Assembly: GCF_900101395.1 (NCBI RefSeq)
Contig: NZ_FMZO01000004.1
Span: 363,009-427,008 of the forward strand
Source: Niabella drilacis
Lineage (GTDB): Bacteria > Bacteroidota > Bacteroidia > Chitinophagales > Chitinophagaceae
Reading direction: 5' to 3'
Length of the DNA stretch: 64,000 nucleotides
The translations under genes were made by a program, and so were the position numbers. Below the pieces are notes generated by a model. The model had not been told where the DNA came from. It did not search any database and worked only from the letters and a program-made list of their open reading frames with translations. Numbering within the stretch: position 1 is the first letter of the stretch; each line of letters opens with the position of its first letter. This document shows positions 48,628-57,326 of this stretch, in pieces.

Positions 48628-48644
48628 TAGATTCGTTATTTTTG
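48615..48644 (+). promoter_or_regulatory. Promoter of the Fic gene
   Basis: TTG (48615-48617), a 19-bp spacer and TATTTTTG (48637-48644) fit the Bacteroidota consensus well. The start codon ATG at 48652 would be at about +1; an in-frame ATG at 48664 would leave a short leader and may be the real start. Confidence 0.6.
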
Positions 48645-48651
48645 CTTAACC

Positions 48652-49785
48652 ATGATTTCAACCATGAACTTACAAAATGCAACCCGGTATCATGAAGGGC
48701 TGTTCCCTCCTGAAAAAATTCATTATGAACCCATTATAAATGAATTATTAGCAGCAGAACAGGCGCTTGCCCGCTTTGACCAGATGCTGAAGAATCTTCA
48801 TAACAGTGAAATACTCCTGGCGCCCCTCCGGAACCAGGAGGCAGTATTGTCTTCCCGTATGGAAGGCACCATCAGCACCATTGATGAGATTATGGAATTT
48901 GAGGCCAATGTAAAAGAAGATCATGAAGATACTTACAACATGGATGTACGTTCTGATGTTATTGAAACTCTTTTATATCAACGTTCCCTGCGTAACGCGC
49001 AAAAAGGTATGGAAGCCGGATATCAAATATCAGACAGCCTGATCAAGCAGATTCATCAGCAATTATTAAGTTTTGGAAGGGGGGCTTCAAAATCGCCCGG
49101 GGCGTACAAAACAGAACAGAACTTTATCGGAGACCAGGCGGGAAGACAGATCTCTTATGTTCCGATTGAACCAGAAAAATTACAGGACGGCATGGAGCGC
49201 TTATTTACCTATTTAAAAAGCAATACACACCCGGTTCTGATAAGAACAGCATTAATGCACCTGGAGTTTGAAGCGCTGCATCCTTTTAAAGATGGGAACG
49301 GAAGAATAGGAAGAATGCTGATAACATTGTTCCTGTGGCAGCAGCAAATAATCAGTGCCCCGCATTTTTATATCAGCGGCTACCTGGAAGAACATAAAGA
49401 TGCGTATATTAACAGGATGCGCGAAGTGTCCAAAACAGGAAACTGGGAGCAGTGGTGTGCTTTTTTCTTAACAGCTGTGAAAGAACAGGCCACACAAAAC
49501 CTGGAAATTGCAGAACAGATAAACCGGTTGTATGAAGATATGAAACTGCGTGTTTCAGGAACACTGGCCTCAAAATGGAGTATGCAGGTATTGGACTATA
49601 TTTTTACCTATCCCAAATTCAGATTGCCCAACCTGTACCGGACAGCAGGGATACCCGAAAAATCGGCCTCAACGTTCATTAAAAAACTGCTTGATGAGGG
49701 CTTGCTTTACTTACAGCAGGAGGCGGCTGGGCGTAAATCTGCCTTGTATTCCTTTGAGCCATTGATGCGCCTGGTACGGGTATAA
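48652..49785 (+). CDS. Fic family protein (putative AMPylase) with C-terminal winged helix
   Basis: 377 residues. A Fic N-terminal helical domain (about 15-110) holds an inhibitory helix motif Ser67-x3-Glu71-Gly72, matching (S/T)xxxE(G/N). The catalytic loop is His210-Pro-Phe-Lys-Asp-Gly-Asn-Gly-Arg, the full HxFx(D/E)GNGRxxR motif, so the enzyme should be able to transfer a nucleotide (usually AMP) to a protein hydroxyl. Residues about 300-377 look like a winged helix DNA-binding domain. The array of inverted repeats over its own promoter suggests self-regulation. No antitoxin gene lies nearby; the inhibitory helix is built in. Confidence 0.88.
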   Translation: MISTMNLQNATRYHEGLFPPEKIHYEPIINELLAAEQALARFDQMLKNLHNSEILLAPLRNQEAVLSSRMEGTISTIDEIMEFEANVKEDHEDTYNMDVRSDVIETLLYQRSLRNAQKGMEAGYQISDSLIKQIHQQLLSFGRGASKSPGAYKTEQNFIGDQAGRQISYVPIEPEKLQDGMERLFTYLKSNTHPVLIRTALMHLEFEALHPFKDGNGRIGRMLITLFLWQQQIISAPHFYISGYLEEHKDAYINRMREVSKTGNWEQWCAFFLTAVKEQATQNLEIAEQINRLYEDMKLRVSGTLASKWSMQVLDYIFTYPKFRLPNLYRTAGIPEKSASTFIKKLLDEGLLYLQQEAAGRKSALYSFEPLMRLVRV

Positions 49786-49819
49786 ACAGCACTAACGCAC
49801 TGGCCCAAAAAGACGCAAA

Positions 49820-49847
49820 GGGGCGTATCAGGAATAGCGAACGCCCC
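49820..49847. terminator. Hairpin between the convergent Fic and GNAT genes
   Basis: GGGGCGT (49820-49826) pairs perfectly with ACGCCCC (49841-49847) across a 14-nt loop. No U-run follows on either strand, so termination efficiency is doubtful. Confidence 0.35.
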
Positions 49848-49868
49848 CTGTTGGAACGAAGACAATGC

Positions 49869-50186
49869 CTATGCCTGGTTAAACCCTTTAAACCCAGGGT
49901 CCACAATACGCTTCCAGTCCGGATGCCGTTTGATATAGGCAAACACAAAGGGGCAGAGGGGTACCAGGGTTTTACCGCTTTGCTCAATGGATTCCAGGGT
50001 TTTTTCCACGATCGCCGTACCGGCGCCCTTACCTTCCAGTTCAGCAGGCACCTCGGTATGTACCAGGGTAATATGGTGAGGGGTTTCGTTAAACCGGATG
50101 ACAGCAGTATAGCCTTCTATTGTCAATTCGTATTGCTTCTCACTGTCGTTTTTTATAAGGGGGATACCGGTAAATTCGGGTTTCAT
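49869..50186 (-). CDS. GNAT-like N-acetyltransferase (YjdJ type)
   Basis: 105 residues. A short GNAT fold lacking the first strands: His-Thr-Glu-Val-Pro, then the acetyl-CoA loop Leu-Glu-Gly-Lys-Gly-Ala-Gly-Thr-Ala-Ile-Val and Pro-Leu-Cys-Pro-Phe-Val near residue 78, the pattern of the small YjdJ/Gcn5-related family. It starts 6 bp after the pirin gene and probably shares its transcript. Substrate unknown. Confidence 0.8.
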   Translation of the reverse strand: MKPEFTGIPLIKNDSEKQYELTIEGYTAVIRFNETPHHITLVHTEVPAELEGKGAGTAIVEKTLESIEQSGKTLVPLCPFVFAYIKRHPDWKRIVDPGFKGFNQA

Positions 50187-50192
50187 GATTGC

Positions 50193-51086
50193 TTATTTTA
50201 GATTAATGTTGCCGGATTGTTCCGGTAATGGTACAAATTCAGTTTCGCCGGGCACGGGTGGAAAGCGTTGGTCCCGCCAGGCCTGCTTGGCATTTTCAAT
50301 AACGTCCCTGTCAGCGCTTACAAAGTTCCAGTAGATAAAGCGCTCTTCGGGAAAAGGCTCGCCCCCAAAAATGAAAATGGTTGTATCATCGGTGGTTTCA
50401 AAAGAACAAAGAGTACTATCCCTGGCAACGAGTATCTGCCTGGGGCCATAGGTATTGCCCTCACTGATCACACTGCCCTCCAGGATATATAGCCCGCTTT
50501 CTCCGTAAAGATCCTTGCCGATATTAAGTTTTTGCCCTTTAGGGGTAACGATCTTGATAAAGTATTGCGGACTGTGTACGGGCACCGGGGATGTTTTGCC
50601 AAACGCCGTACCGGAAATCAGTTTTATTTCGGCCCCGTCCTGTTGCCATACGGGGATGGCCGTGGCTTCTACATGGGTAAAGGAGGGCTCGCATTGTTCC
50701 AGCTCTTTGGGGAGCGCTACCCATATTTGTAGTCCATGCAGTTTTTTATCCGTTGTACGCAGGCGCTCAGGTGTCCGTTCAGAATGTACCACTCCTTTTC
50801 CGGCCGTCATCCAGTTCACTGCCCCGGGAGTGATCTCCACTTCTGACCCGATGCTGTCGCGATGCATAATGGCGCCCTCAAAAAGATAGGTGAGCGTAGA
50901 GAGACCGATGTGCGGATGCGGCGGCACGTCCAGGTTTTGGTGGTCCCGGAGATTGGCAGGTCCCATGTGGTCAATAAAAATAAAGGGACCAACCATTCGT
51001 TTTTGCCGGAAGGGTAACAGGCGGCCAACCAGAAAATTGCCGATATCTGCAGCCCGTTCTTCAATGATCATTCCAATATTTGACAT
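50193..51086 (-). CDS. Pirin family protein
   Basis: 297 residues from the ATG at 51086; a longer frame back to 51209 would overlap the previous gene and adds sequence unlike the family. Bicupin with the N-terminal metal-site motif Pro-Pro-His-Pro-His-Ile-Gly, then His in Glu-Gly-Ala-Ile-Met-His-Arg-Asp-Ser and Val-His-Ser-Glu. Pirins are iron-binding cupins, some with quercetinase activity. Second of two adjacent pirins. Confidence 0.85.
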   Translation of the reverse strand: MSNIGMIIEERAADIGNFLVGRLLPFRQKRMVGPFIFIDHMGPANLRDHQNLDVPPHPHIGLSTLTYLFEGAIMHRDSIGSEVEITPGAVNWMTAGKGVVHSERTPERLRTTDKKLHGLQIWVALPKELEQCEPSFTHVEATAIPVWQQDGAEIKLISGTAFGKTSPVPVHSPQYFIKIVTPKGQKLNIGKDLYGESGLYILEGSVISEGNTYGPRQILVARDSTLCSFETTDDTTIFIFGGEPFPEERFIYWNFVSADRDVIENAKQAWRDQRFPPVPGETEFVPLPEQSGNINLK

Positions 51087-51159
51087 TATTATCGGTTTTA
51101 TGTGAATATAAGGTAAACAGGTGAGGTATGCTAACATAGCGGCGCCCTCACCTGTTTCT

Positions 51160-52026
51160 TTAAACCAGTGTACCAAATTTACCGGCCTGAAACGCTTCCA
51201 TGGCTTCATAGATCTCCGCTTGTGTGTTCATTACAAACGGACCATAGGCCGCAATGGGTTCATCAATGGGTGCTCCGCTCAGCAGTAATACCACTGCGTT
51301 GCGGGTGGCTTTTATAACAATATCCTCGCCTTCGTTTGTAAAGTGGACGAAACTGTGCTCTCCTGCAGGCTGCCCGTTCACTTCTACATTGCCTTTTATG
51401 ATCAGCAGGGCCGTGTTATAGTTTGCCGGAAGGCTGGTGGTCACTTCTGCATCTGCATTTAAGCGGATGTTGGAGAGATGGACCGGGCTGTAGGTTGCTG
51501 CAGGACCGTTTATCCCGTTAAAGGCGCCGGCAATTACGTTTACCACACCGCCATTACCGGGTATTTCATACCGGCCCATGCGGTCTTTGGTAATGGCCTG
51601 ATAGTGGGGCGTTGTATTTTTATCTTTTGCCGGCAGGTTTACCCAAAGTTGTACCATCTCAAAGGGGCCGCCGGTTTTTGAAAAGTGCTCTTCATGAAAC
51701 TCTTTGTGCAGGATGCCGGAACCAGCTGTCATCCATTGCACATCCCCCTCGCTAATAACGCCACCGCCGCCACTGCTGTCTGCATGCTGTACACTGCCCT
51801 TATAGGCAATAGTAACGGTTTCAAAGCCCTTGTGCGGGTGTGCTCCCACACCCCGAGGAATTTCGGAAGGACCAAAATCGTATTCCGGGTTAAAATCCAG
51901 CACCAGGAAGGGGCTCATACTGCGCCGGTCAACAGCAGCAGGAATAAAGCCATATACCCTGAACCCGTCACCTACCATATGCGGCTGCGCCGGCCGGGGT
52001 GTTATTCTTGCAATTGTTTTTTTCAT
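51160..52026 (-). CDS. Pirin family protein
   Basis: 288 residues from the ATG at 52026, supported by an AAGGAG sequence about 10 bp upstream. Bicupin with Gly-Ala-His-Pro-His-Lys-Gly-Phe-Glu-Thr-Val, Gly-Ser-Val-Gln-His-Ala-Asp and Ile-Leu-His-Lys-Glu-Phe-His-Glu metal-site motifs. Only distantly similar to the pirin that follows, so the pair is not a recent duplication. Possible quercetin dioxygenase-like activity; physiological role unknown. Confidence 0.85.
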   Translation of the reverse strand: MKKTIARITPRPAQPHMVGDGFRVYGFIPAAVDRRSMSPFLVLDFNPEYDFGPSEIPRGVGAHPHKGFETVTIAYKGSVQHADSSGGGGVISEGDVQWMTAGSGILHKEFHEEHFSKTGGPFEMVQLWVNLPAKDKNTTPHYQAITKDRMGRYEIPGNGGVVNVIAGAFNGINGPAATYSPVHLSNIRLNADAEVTTSLPANYNTALLIIKGNVEVNGQPAGEHSFVHFTNEGEDIVIKATRNAVVLLLSGAPIDEPIAAYGPFVMNTQAEIYEAMEAFQAGKFGTLV

Positions 52027-52048
52027 ATTATGCGTACTCCTTACTTTT

Positions 52049-52417
52049 TTATAAAATTTCAATTTTGAGGCCCTGCGGCTTTAAACCGTCATCGGTTACA
52101 GAGAAAGAATGCCGGGGTGCCGTTTCCTGCTCTTTTAAAAAAGCAGCGATCTCTTTTCCCAGTTCTTCTTCATGATCACTTTGATAGGTGATCCACATGC
52201 TGTCATGATCGTTCAATGAAAGCAATTTTTTCAGCATTGCTTCCGCATTGGACGCCAGGTCGTTTTCCGGCGCAACAACCACGTCAAAATCAATAAGCTG
52301 GAACTTCTCAACGGCTGCTTCAGCGGTTGATACTTCAACCAGGTTGCTGTTTTTTTGTTCCTTCAGCAGGCGTCTTGCCTGTTCATTGATGTGTATGCCT
52401 AAAATTTCTGTTTTCAT
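52049..52417 (-). CDS. Small hypothetical protein, receiver-like pattern
   Basis: 122 residues. Alternating strands and helices (Glu-Ile-Leu-Gly-Ile-His-Ile; Phe-Asp-Val-Val-Val-Ala-Pro-Glu-Asn-Asp; Ser-Met-Trp-Ile-Thr-Tyr-Gln) resemble a Rossmann-like or receiver fold but without the phospho-acceptor Asp arrangement. Preceded by AAGGAG about 10 bp before the start, a strong Shine-Dalgarno for this phylum. First gene of a likely operon with the two pirins and the GNAT protein. Confidence 0.5.
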   Translation of the reverse strand: MKTEILGIHINEQARRLLKEQKNSNLVEVSTAEAAVEKFQLIDFDVVVAPENDLASNAEAMLKKLLSLNDHDSMWITYQSDHEEELGKEIAAFLKEQETAPRHSFSVTDDGLKPQGLKIEIL

Positions 52418-52737
52418 ATCTTTTACTCCTTGTGGTATAAAGTTACAACGGCATAAAAGATTTATACTTAAACTATGTTAAGTGCCGGAATTGTACGCAC
52501 ATATCAACAGGCGCCTGCGCGCTGCCTGTATTTTCCCGGATAACAAGACGCAATAATAGGGAGAGGCTTGTTACTTTTGCAGTTGGGGCGGGTATAAAGG
52601 ATCCATATACAGAACGGGGAAAGGACAACGATAAGATTACCGGTATCGCCTGATTTGGCGATCCGTTTGTTCATGATAAAGTAACAAAGACTCCATAACT
52701 TTAATTTTTCAATTCAAAAGCTAAAAACGCTCTGATT
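52418..52737. other. Divergent intergenic region with a putative -7 box
   Basis: TACTTTTG (52572-52579) matches TAnnTTTG on the plus strand 158 bp before the Yip1 gene. A small ATCGCC-tgattt-GGCGAT hairpin lies downstream of it near 52650. No TTG is in place, so the promoter is tentative. Nothing else recognised. Confidence 0.3.
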
Positions 52738-53355
52738 ATGAATGTTATCAACCGCGCAAAAAGTATGATTCTTTCCCCAAAAACGGAATGGGATGTTATT
52801 GACGGCGAGCAGCCCGATAATGCCAAAGTGATCACCGGTTATGTATTGCCATTGGCTGGTCTTGCAGCTATAGCGGCCTTTATCGGGTACGCCTTTATCG
52901 GTTTTGATGCGGGGCTGTTCCGGATCAAGGGTATCAACTGGGGTATTTACCAGGCTATCAACACGCTGGTTGGTGCTGTGCTGGGAGTGTTTGTCAGCGC
53001 CTTTGTGATCGATGCATTAGCGTCCAGTTTTGGTTCTGAAAAAAATATGGGCCGGTCTGTGCAGCTGGTGGCCTATGCCTATACGCCGGCATGGGTAGGC
53101 GGTTTACTGGCGGTATTGCCCCGGCTGGCCTTTTTGGGGGCCATTTTCGCGCTTTATGGCCTGTATCTTTTATATATCGGGTTGCCCAAAATGAAAAGGA
53201 CACCGGAAGATAAGCAGCTCTCTTATTTTATTGTATCCCTGCTGGTGATCCTGGCCGTTTATTTTGTTATTGGAATGATCATGAGCGCCCTGGTAATGCC
53301 CTCCATGGGACTTTCGATGTCAAAAGATATCCTGGAATCCATAAAAATTCAATAA
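52738..53355 (+). CDS. Yip1 family membrane protein
   Basis: 205 residues with five membrane segments (about 30-50, 68-90, 110-130, 135-150, 160-185). The N-terminal Ala-Lys-Ser-Met-Ile-Leu-Ser-Pro-Lys-Thr-Glu-Trp and the central Tyr-Ala-Tyr-Thr-Pro-Ala-Trp-Val are typical of bacterial Yip1-domain proteins. Function in bacteria is not established. Confidence 0.78.
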   Translation: MNVINRAKSMILSPKTEWDVIDGEQPDNAKVITGYVLPLAGLAAIAAFIGYAFIGFDAGLFRIKGINWGIYQAINTLVGAVLGVFVSAFVIDALASSFGSEKNMGRSVQLVAYAYTPAWVGGLLAVLPRLAFLGAIFALYGLYLLYIGLPKMKRTPEDKQLSYFIVSLLVILAVYFVIGMIMSALVMPSMGLSMSKDILESIKIQ

Positions 53356-53430
53356 GCAGCACCACTGCGCTGATTTTTTTGGTAACCTGAAGTGTAAAGG
53401 ATTGCCGGCGCTTTCGGGAGTGGCGGATTT

Positions 53431-55032
53431 TTAGCGGAGCTTTCTGGTTTTTATGGTGATGTCGTCCAGCATAATGGTGGTATTGCCGGTATTTTCGATC
53501 GCAAGGCGGATGGTTTTTTTATGATGATCCTGCCCGGCCCCGGTCCGGAAATCCATGTGGTTTTTGGCAAAGGTCCTTTTCCCCCGTTTCTCCTGGCTGG
53601 CAACCGGTGAAAGGTCGCCGGTCACCATTGTTACGTTTTCAATGCCGGCGCTGGCAGTACCGCCCTGTAACCAGTATTCGAGAGTATACAGGGTATTGTT
53701 GCTAAGGTAAAGGTATTGTTCAATTTTTTGACCCGGGGTCAATTGCAGCCCGGTAGTTTTATTTCTGCCCGCGGCTGCAGCTAATGTAGCGGTTCCCTCC
53801 CAGGGAGCCAGGCTGCCGCTATCCTCAAAACCCGGGTTCGGTAATTCATTGCCGTTTGTCAGCGGCCATTGGTAATAGCGGATATAGTCTACCTCCATAT
53901 TTACATTGCCAAGGGAACCGTAAGTGCCCAGAAAAACATTCATAAAATGATTGGGTGCGTAGATCTTGTGTTTATCAGTGTACGCGGCAATGAGGTGGCC
54001 GTTGATATAATGTTTGATGCTGGTTGGGGTCCAAAGCATACCATGGATGACCCAGTTGTTTTCATGTGTATAGCCTTTTGCAATATGGGTAGCCAGGTTG
54101 TGTACAAATTTCCCGTTTTTATCTACCTGGCCGTGTAATACGAACTGTGCGTTCAGCAATTCAAAGACATCAATCTCAAAAACCTGGCCTGGCGGGCGAA
54201 TTCCTTTTATGCCGTCTACGACTGTTCCCTGCTCCAGGTAATAGCGTAGATCCGGGCCGGGCGAGTCGAACCAGAAAGCGGTGTTCAGGCCTTTGGGGTT
54301 TCCCGTTTTGCTTCGCCGAACTTTTACCTCAAAGTAGCCACCCCGGCTGTTGTCCAGCAGGTTCTCATTTGTTTGCCAGTCGTAGGTTTGTATGGATGAT
54401 ATTTTCTGGTTGCCTTTTTTAGTATACAACCGTTCCGGCAGGGAGTCGTTTACAAAGAGGTTGATGGTTTGACCATTCAGACGGTACGCTGGCTGGGGCA
54501 GCTGGCCGGCAAGCATTTCTTTTCTGGATTCTTCATTGAAATAGTTAAGGGATGAAAAATAATTTGTGGTCCATTTATTCCTGTTTAACAGCTCATCATT
54601 GAACTCGTCCTGCCAGAAGAGCTGCATCCCCGCAGGTACAGCGGTGGAACCCGGGTTTGTTATCAGGGCGCTCAATTCCTCCGGGTCCGGCTCCCAGTTG
54701 CGGTTTGCAGTTACGGTATCTTCTACGATGCTGGTATGCCCTGCTTGGTCAGTGGTTTCCAGCCACACATGATACGTAGCTCCGGCCCGTACTTCCTGTA
54801 TATAGTAACGATCTTTTCCGGGCAGCAGCATAGCGCCGGGGTTTGCCGGCCTTTTGCTGTCGGCCGACCAGTACAGCTGTTGCCGTTGTATGTTGTTGCC
54901 GGCATTCCAGCTTACCCGGATCCAGCTTCGGGTGCCCCTGAGCCGCATTGCTGATGGGGAAGCATCAGGGGGTTGTGCCTGGCCTTCAATGACGACTGAG
55001 AGCAACAGGAATAGAAATGCGATTGTTTTCAT
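53431..55032 (-). CDS. Secreted GH16-like beta-glucanase with FN3-like and C-terminal CBM-like domains
   Basis: 533 residues: signal peptide (1-19), a fibronectin-III-like domain (about 25-112), a GH16 jellyroll (about 135-395) and a C-terminal carbohydrate-binding-like beta-sandwich (about 400-533, starting Leu-Pro-Asn-Pro-Gly-Phe-Glu). The catalytic motif is Glu286-Ile-Asp288-Val-Phe-Glu291, the laminarinase-type ExDxxE variant. Trp254 and the Trp-Thr-Pro-Thr-Ser-Ile-Lys-His-Tyr-Ile-Asn-Gly strand fit the family. It probably cleaves beta-1,3-glucans, agar-like or carrageenan-like polymers; the exact glycan is uncertain. Confidence 0.82.
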   Translation of the reverse strand: MKTIAFLFLLLSVVIEGQAQPPDASPSAMRLRGTRSWIRVSWNAGNNIQRQQLYWSADSKRPANPGAMLLPGKDRYYIQEVRAGATYHVWLETTDQAGHTSIVEDTVTANRNWEPDPEELSALITNPGSTAVPAGMQLFWQDEFNDELLNRNKWTTNYFSSLNYFNEESRKEMLAGQLPQPAYRLNGQTINLFVNDSLPERLYTKKGNQKISSIQTYDWQTNENLLDNSRGGYFEVKVRRSKTGNPKGLNTAFWFDSPGPDLRYYLEQGTVVDGIKGIRPPGQVFEIDVFELLNAQFVLHGQVDKNGKFVHNLATHIAKGYTHENNWVIHGMLWTPTSIKHYINGHLIAAYTDKHKIYAPNHFMNVFLGTYGSLGNVNMEVDYIRYYQWPLTNGNELPNPGFEDSGSLAPWEGTATLAAAAGRNKTTGLQLTPGQKIEQYLYLSNNTLYTLEYWLQGGTASAGIENVTMVTGDLSPVASQEKRGKRTFAKNHMDFRTGAGQDHHKKTIRLAIENTGNTTIMLDDITIKTRKLR

Positions 55033-55116
55033 TGTTCTGAATTGTGTGCGGGTATTGTTGGCGGATGTCCCTGATATGCGAAAGCCTTTGTTGAGGAAAT
55101 AAAAGCGTGGACGTTG

Positions 55117-56304
55117 CTAGGCGCCGGTTGCCTCCGCGATGGGTTTTACGGGTTTGAATAGCAACCAGAGTTTTATTTTCAGCGCTATCCAGCCCAACAG
55201 GGCATATACCAACAGCAACAGCAGGAGGTGATTCATATAGGGAGCAATGAGCGTTGCTGGGCCTTTTTGGATCAGCAGGATCTTGAACGCCTGTAAAAAC
55301 GGGGTGAGCGGGATGATGTTGGCAATAAACTGGACAAAGCCGGGCATGGCGCTCATAGGCCAGGTAAACCCGCTGATGATAAAGGCGGGAGATGCCAGCA
55401 CCATCAATATCTGTGTTGCTTTTAATGCATCGGGGATCAGGATGCTGATAAAGACACCCAGGAAAGAAGCCGAACTCACAAACACAGCGGAGAGCAGTAT
55501 AAAGTTGAAAATACGTTCCGGAAGCGGCACCCGGAAGATCATGTGCATGATGTAATAGATGCATACGATAAGAATGGAGAAGCTCCAGATGGGAATGACC
55601 TTGATCAGCATCGTTGGAAAAGCCCAGCGTCGCATGGCCGTATATTCCTTTTTAAAAGAGCCCCGCTGAAATTCTGCAGCAAAACTTACTGCCATGGCCA
55701 GTAAAATAACCTGTTGTAATACTACCGCCAGCATCGCCGGCCACATAAAGATAAGATAGTTGCTGGTGGTATTAAAAAGCGTGATGTAATTGGTTTTAAA
55801 GGGCTCGTATTGTGTAGCAGCCCGGCCCGGGCTCATCCCCATTTTCTGGAGGCCCTTTATGGCGGCGCCGGCTGAAAATGTACCGATGGTCAGCTGCAGG
55901 GCCTTGGTGGCAAAATTGGCAGTCATCATATTCCCTGTGTTAACGTATACATTGACCTCGGGGTATTTCTTCTGAAGCATGGCGGCTTCAAATTTTGCGG
56001 GGATCATGACCACGGCGGCTGCATCGTGCCGGATCACTTCGTTTTTTATGTTGCCGGGCTCCTGAACAAAACGAAGCACTTTAATGCTTTTGTTATCGCC
56101 CAGCATTTCCACCAGCTGGCCGGAGAGAGGAGTATTGTCCCTGTCAATAACAATGACCGGTGTGTTTTCCACCTTCCCGCTTTTATAAACAAATCCCAGT
56201 AAGGCAGCATAAAAAACGGGGGCCAGGAAAAATACACTCCGCAGGGTGGAGTTGCTGATGAACAGCCTGAACTCTCGTTTCAGCAGGCGCAGGAATTCTT
56301 TCAT
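55117..56304 (-). CDS. ABC-2 type transporter permease
   Basis: 395 residues: one membrane segment near 22-40, a large periplasmic region (about 45-185), and five segments between 190 and 380, the YbhR/YhiH architecture. It follows the HlyD-type gene with a 7-bp gap. No ATP-binding subunit is encoded in the operon, so it must use one from elsewhere or work in another way. Confidence 0.85.
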   Translation of the reverse strand: MKEFLRLLKREFRLFISNSTLRSVFFLAPVFYAALLGFVYKSGKVENTPVIVIDRDNTPLSGQLVEMLGDNKSIKVLRFVQEPGNIKNEVIRHDAAAVVMIPAKFEAAMLQKKYPEVNVYVNTGNMMTANFATKALQLTIGTFSAGAAIKGLQKMGMSPGRAATQYEPFKTNYITLFNTTSNYLIFMWPAMLAVVLQQVILLAMAVSFAAEFQRGSFKKEYTAMRRWAFPTMLIKVIPIWSFSILIVCIYYIMHMIFRVPLPERIFNFILLSAVFVSSASFLGVFISILIPDALKATQILMVLASPAFIISGFTWPMSAMPGFVQFIANIIPLTPFLQAFKILLIQKGPATLIAPYMNHLLLLLLVYALLGWIALKIKLWLLFKPVKPIAEATGA

Positions 56305-56311
56305 AAAAAAA

Positions 56312-57268
56312 CTATTTCAGGAGCACATTTGCATTTACCAATATCAGCCCGGCTTTATCAGGATCTGCAGGCTTTACCTTTATCTCGTAAACGGCATCCT
56401 GCAGCTGGTAGTCGGGGTAAGCGGTTGTAATATCAGCATAGCGGGTAAGCTGTTTAATGTAAACGATAGAACCGCTGACCACTTCCTTGTTATAGACTAC
56501 TGCTACCTTCACTTGCTGTTCCTTTTTATAAGCATTGATACTGCTTTCCGGAACGGTGAACCGGAACCAGGTGCTGCCCGGTATGTACCCGTTAAACAAT
56601 GCAAAGCCTGCCGTTGCCAGCTCTCCGGTGTTAAGGCTGATCGTTTCTATTTCCATATCATTGGTGGCAATAACGTAGCGTTCAGCATAAGCCACGTTCG
56701 CTTCCTGCAGGGCTCCTTTTGCCTGTGATGCCTGTCCCGCAGCCATTTCCACTTTTTCGATGCGTGTGCCTTTTTTTACATCATCCATCTCTGCAACAAC
56801 GGCATCGTATTGTGCTTTGGCGCCCTGTAGCTTGGCATATACCTCGTCATAAGCCTGGGGCGACATCAGGCTGTCGTTGTACATGTTGGTAGCCCGGTCA
56901 AATGATTTCTGTGCAAAAGTATACTGCTCTTTTAACCCCCGGTACTTGGCCTGCAGTTGCTTCATCTGATCGGCTGTAGCGCCCTTCCGTGCCATCTGTT
57001 CCTGCGCTGTGGCGGCATTTACTGCGCCCTCTGCCTGAGCGATTTTCGCAGAAACTTCCGGAACATCCAGCAGGGCAAGGGTATCGCCCTTTTTTACGGT
57101 TTGCCCCTCGGTTACATAGATCTTCAGGATTCTTCCTGTAACCTTTGGCGCAAAAGATATTACGTCTTTTTTGACCTTTCCCTCAACGGAAACAGGTTTG
57201 CTGTTTTTGTTGCCACACGCGGCCAGTATCAACAGGCCGATCCATACCAGGTAACGATTAACGCTCAT
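56312..57268 (-). CDS. HlyD/MFP family periplasmic adaptor lipoprotein
   Basis: 318 residues. Lipobox Ala-Ala-Cys (Cys19). A lipoyl-like half (about 25-75, Gly-Arg-Ile-Leu-Lys-Ile-Tyr-Val-Thr-Glu-Gly-Gln), a coiled-coil hairpin (about 75-190), and the second lipoyl/beta-barrel part with Leu-Asn-Thr-Gly-Glu. It would bridge the inner-membrane permease and the TolC protein encoded on either side. Confidence 0.87.
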   Translation of the reverse strand: MSVNRYLVWIGLLILAACGNKNSKPVSVEGKVKKDVISFAPKVTGRILKIYVTEGQTVKKGDTLALLDVPEVSAKIAQAEGAVNAATAQEQMARKGATADQMKQLQAKYRGLKEQYTFAQKSFDRATNMYNDSLMSPQAYDEVYAKLQGAKAQYDAVVAEMDDVKKGTRIEKVEMAAGQASQAKGALQEANVAYAERYVIATNDMEIETISLNTGELATAGFALFNGYIPGSTWFRFTVPESSINAYKKEQQVKVAVVYNKEVVSGSIVYIKQLTRYADITTAYPDYQLQDAVYEIKVKPADPDKAGLILVNANVLLK

Positions 57269-57285
57269 TTTTATAAGAAATTTTT

Positions 57286-57325
57286 GTTATCAGTGCTCAG
57301 TTATCAGCGATTAGCTAATAACTCC
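57286..57325. repeat. Word-like intergenic repeat between TolC and HlyD genes
   Basis: GTTATCAGTGCTCA, GTTATCAGCGATTA and the complementary-looking TAATAAC follow one another. The layout (two tandem words and an inverted part) is like the other short elements in this window, with a different word. Confidence 0.4.
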
Positions 57326-57326
57326 C

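Noticed and set aside
51087-51209. 41-residue N-terminal extension of the second pirin
   Set aside because: It overlaps the preceding pirin gene and is unlike the family start; the ATG at 51086 fits.
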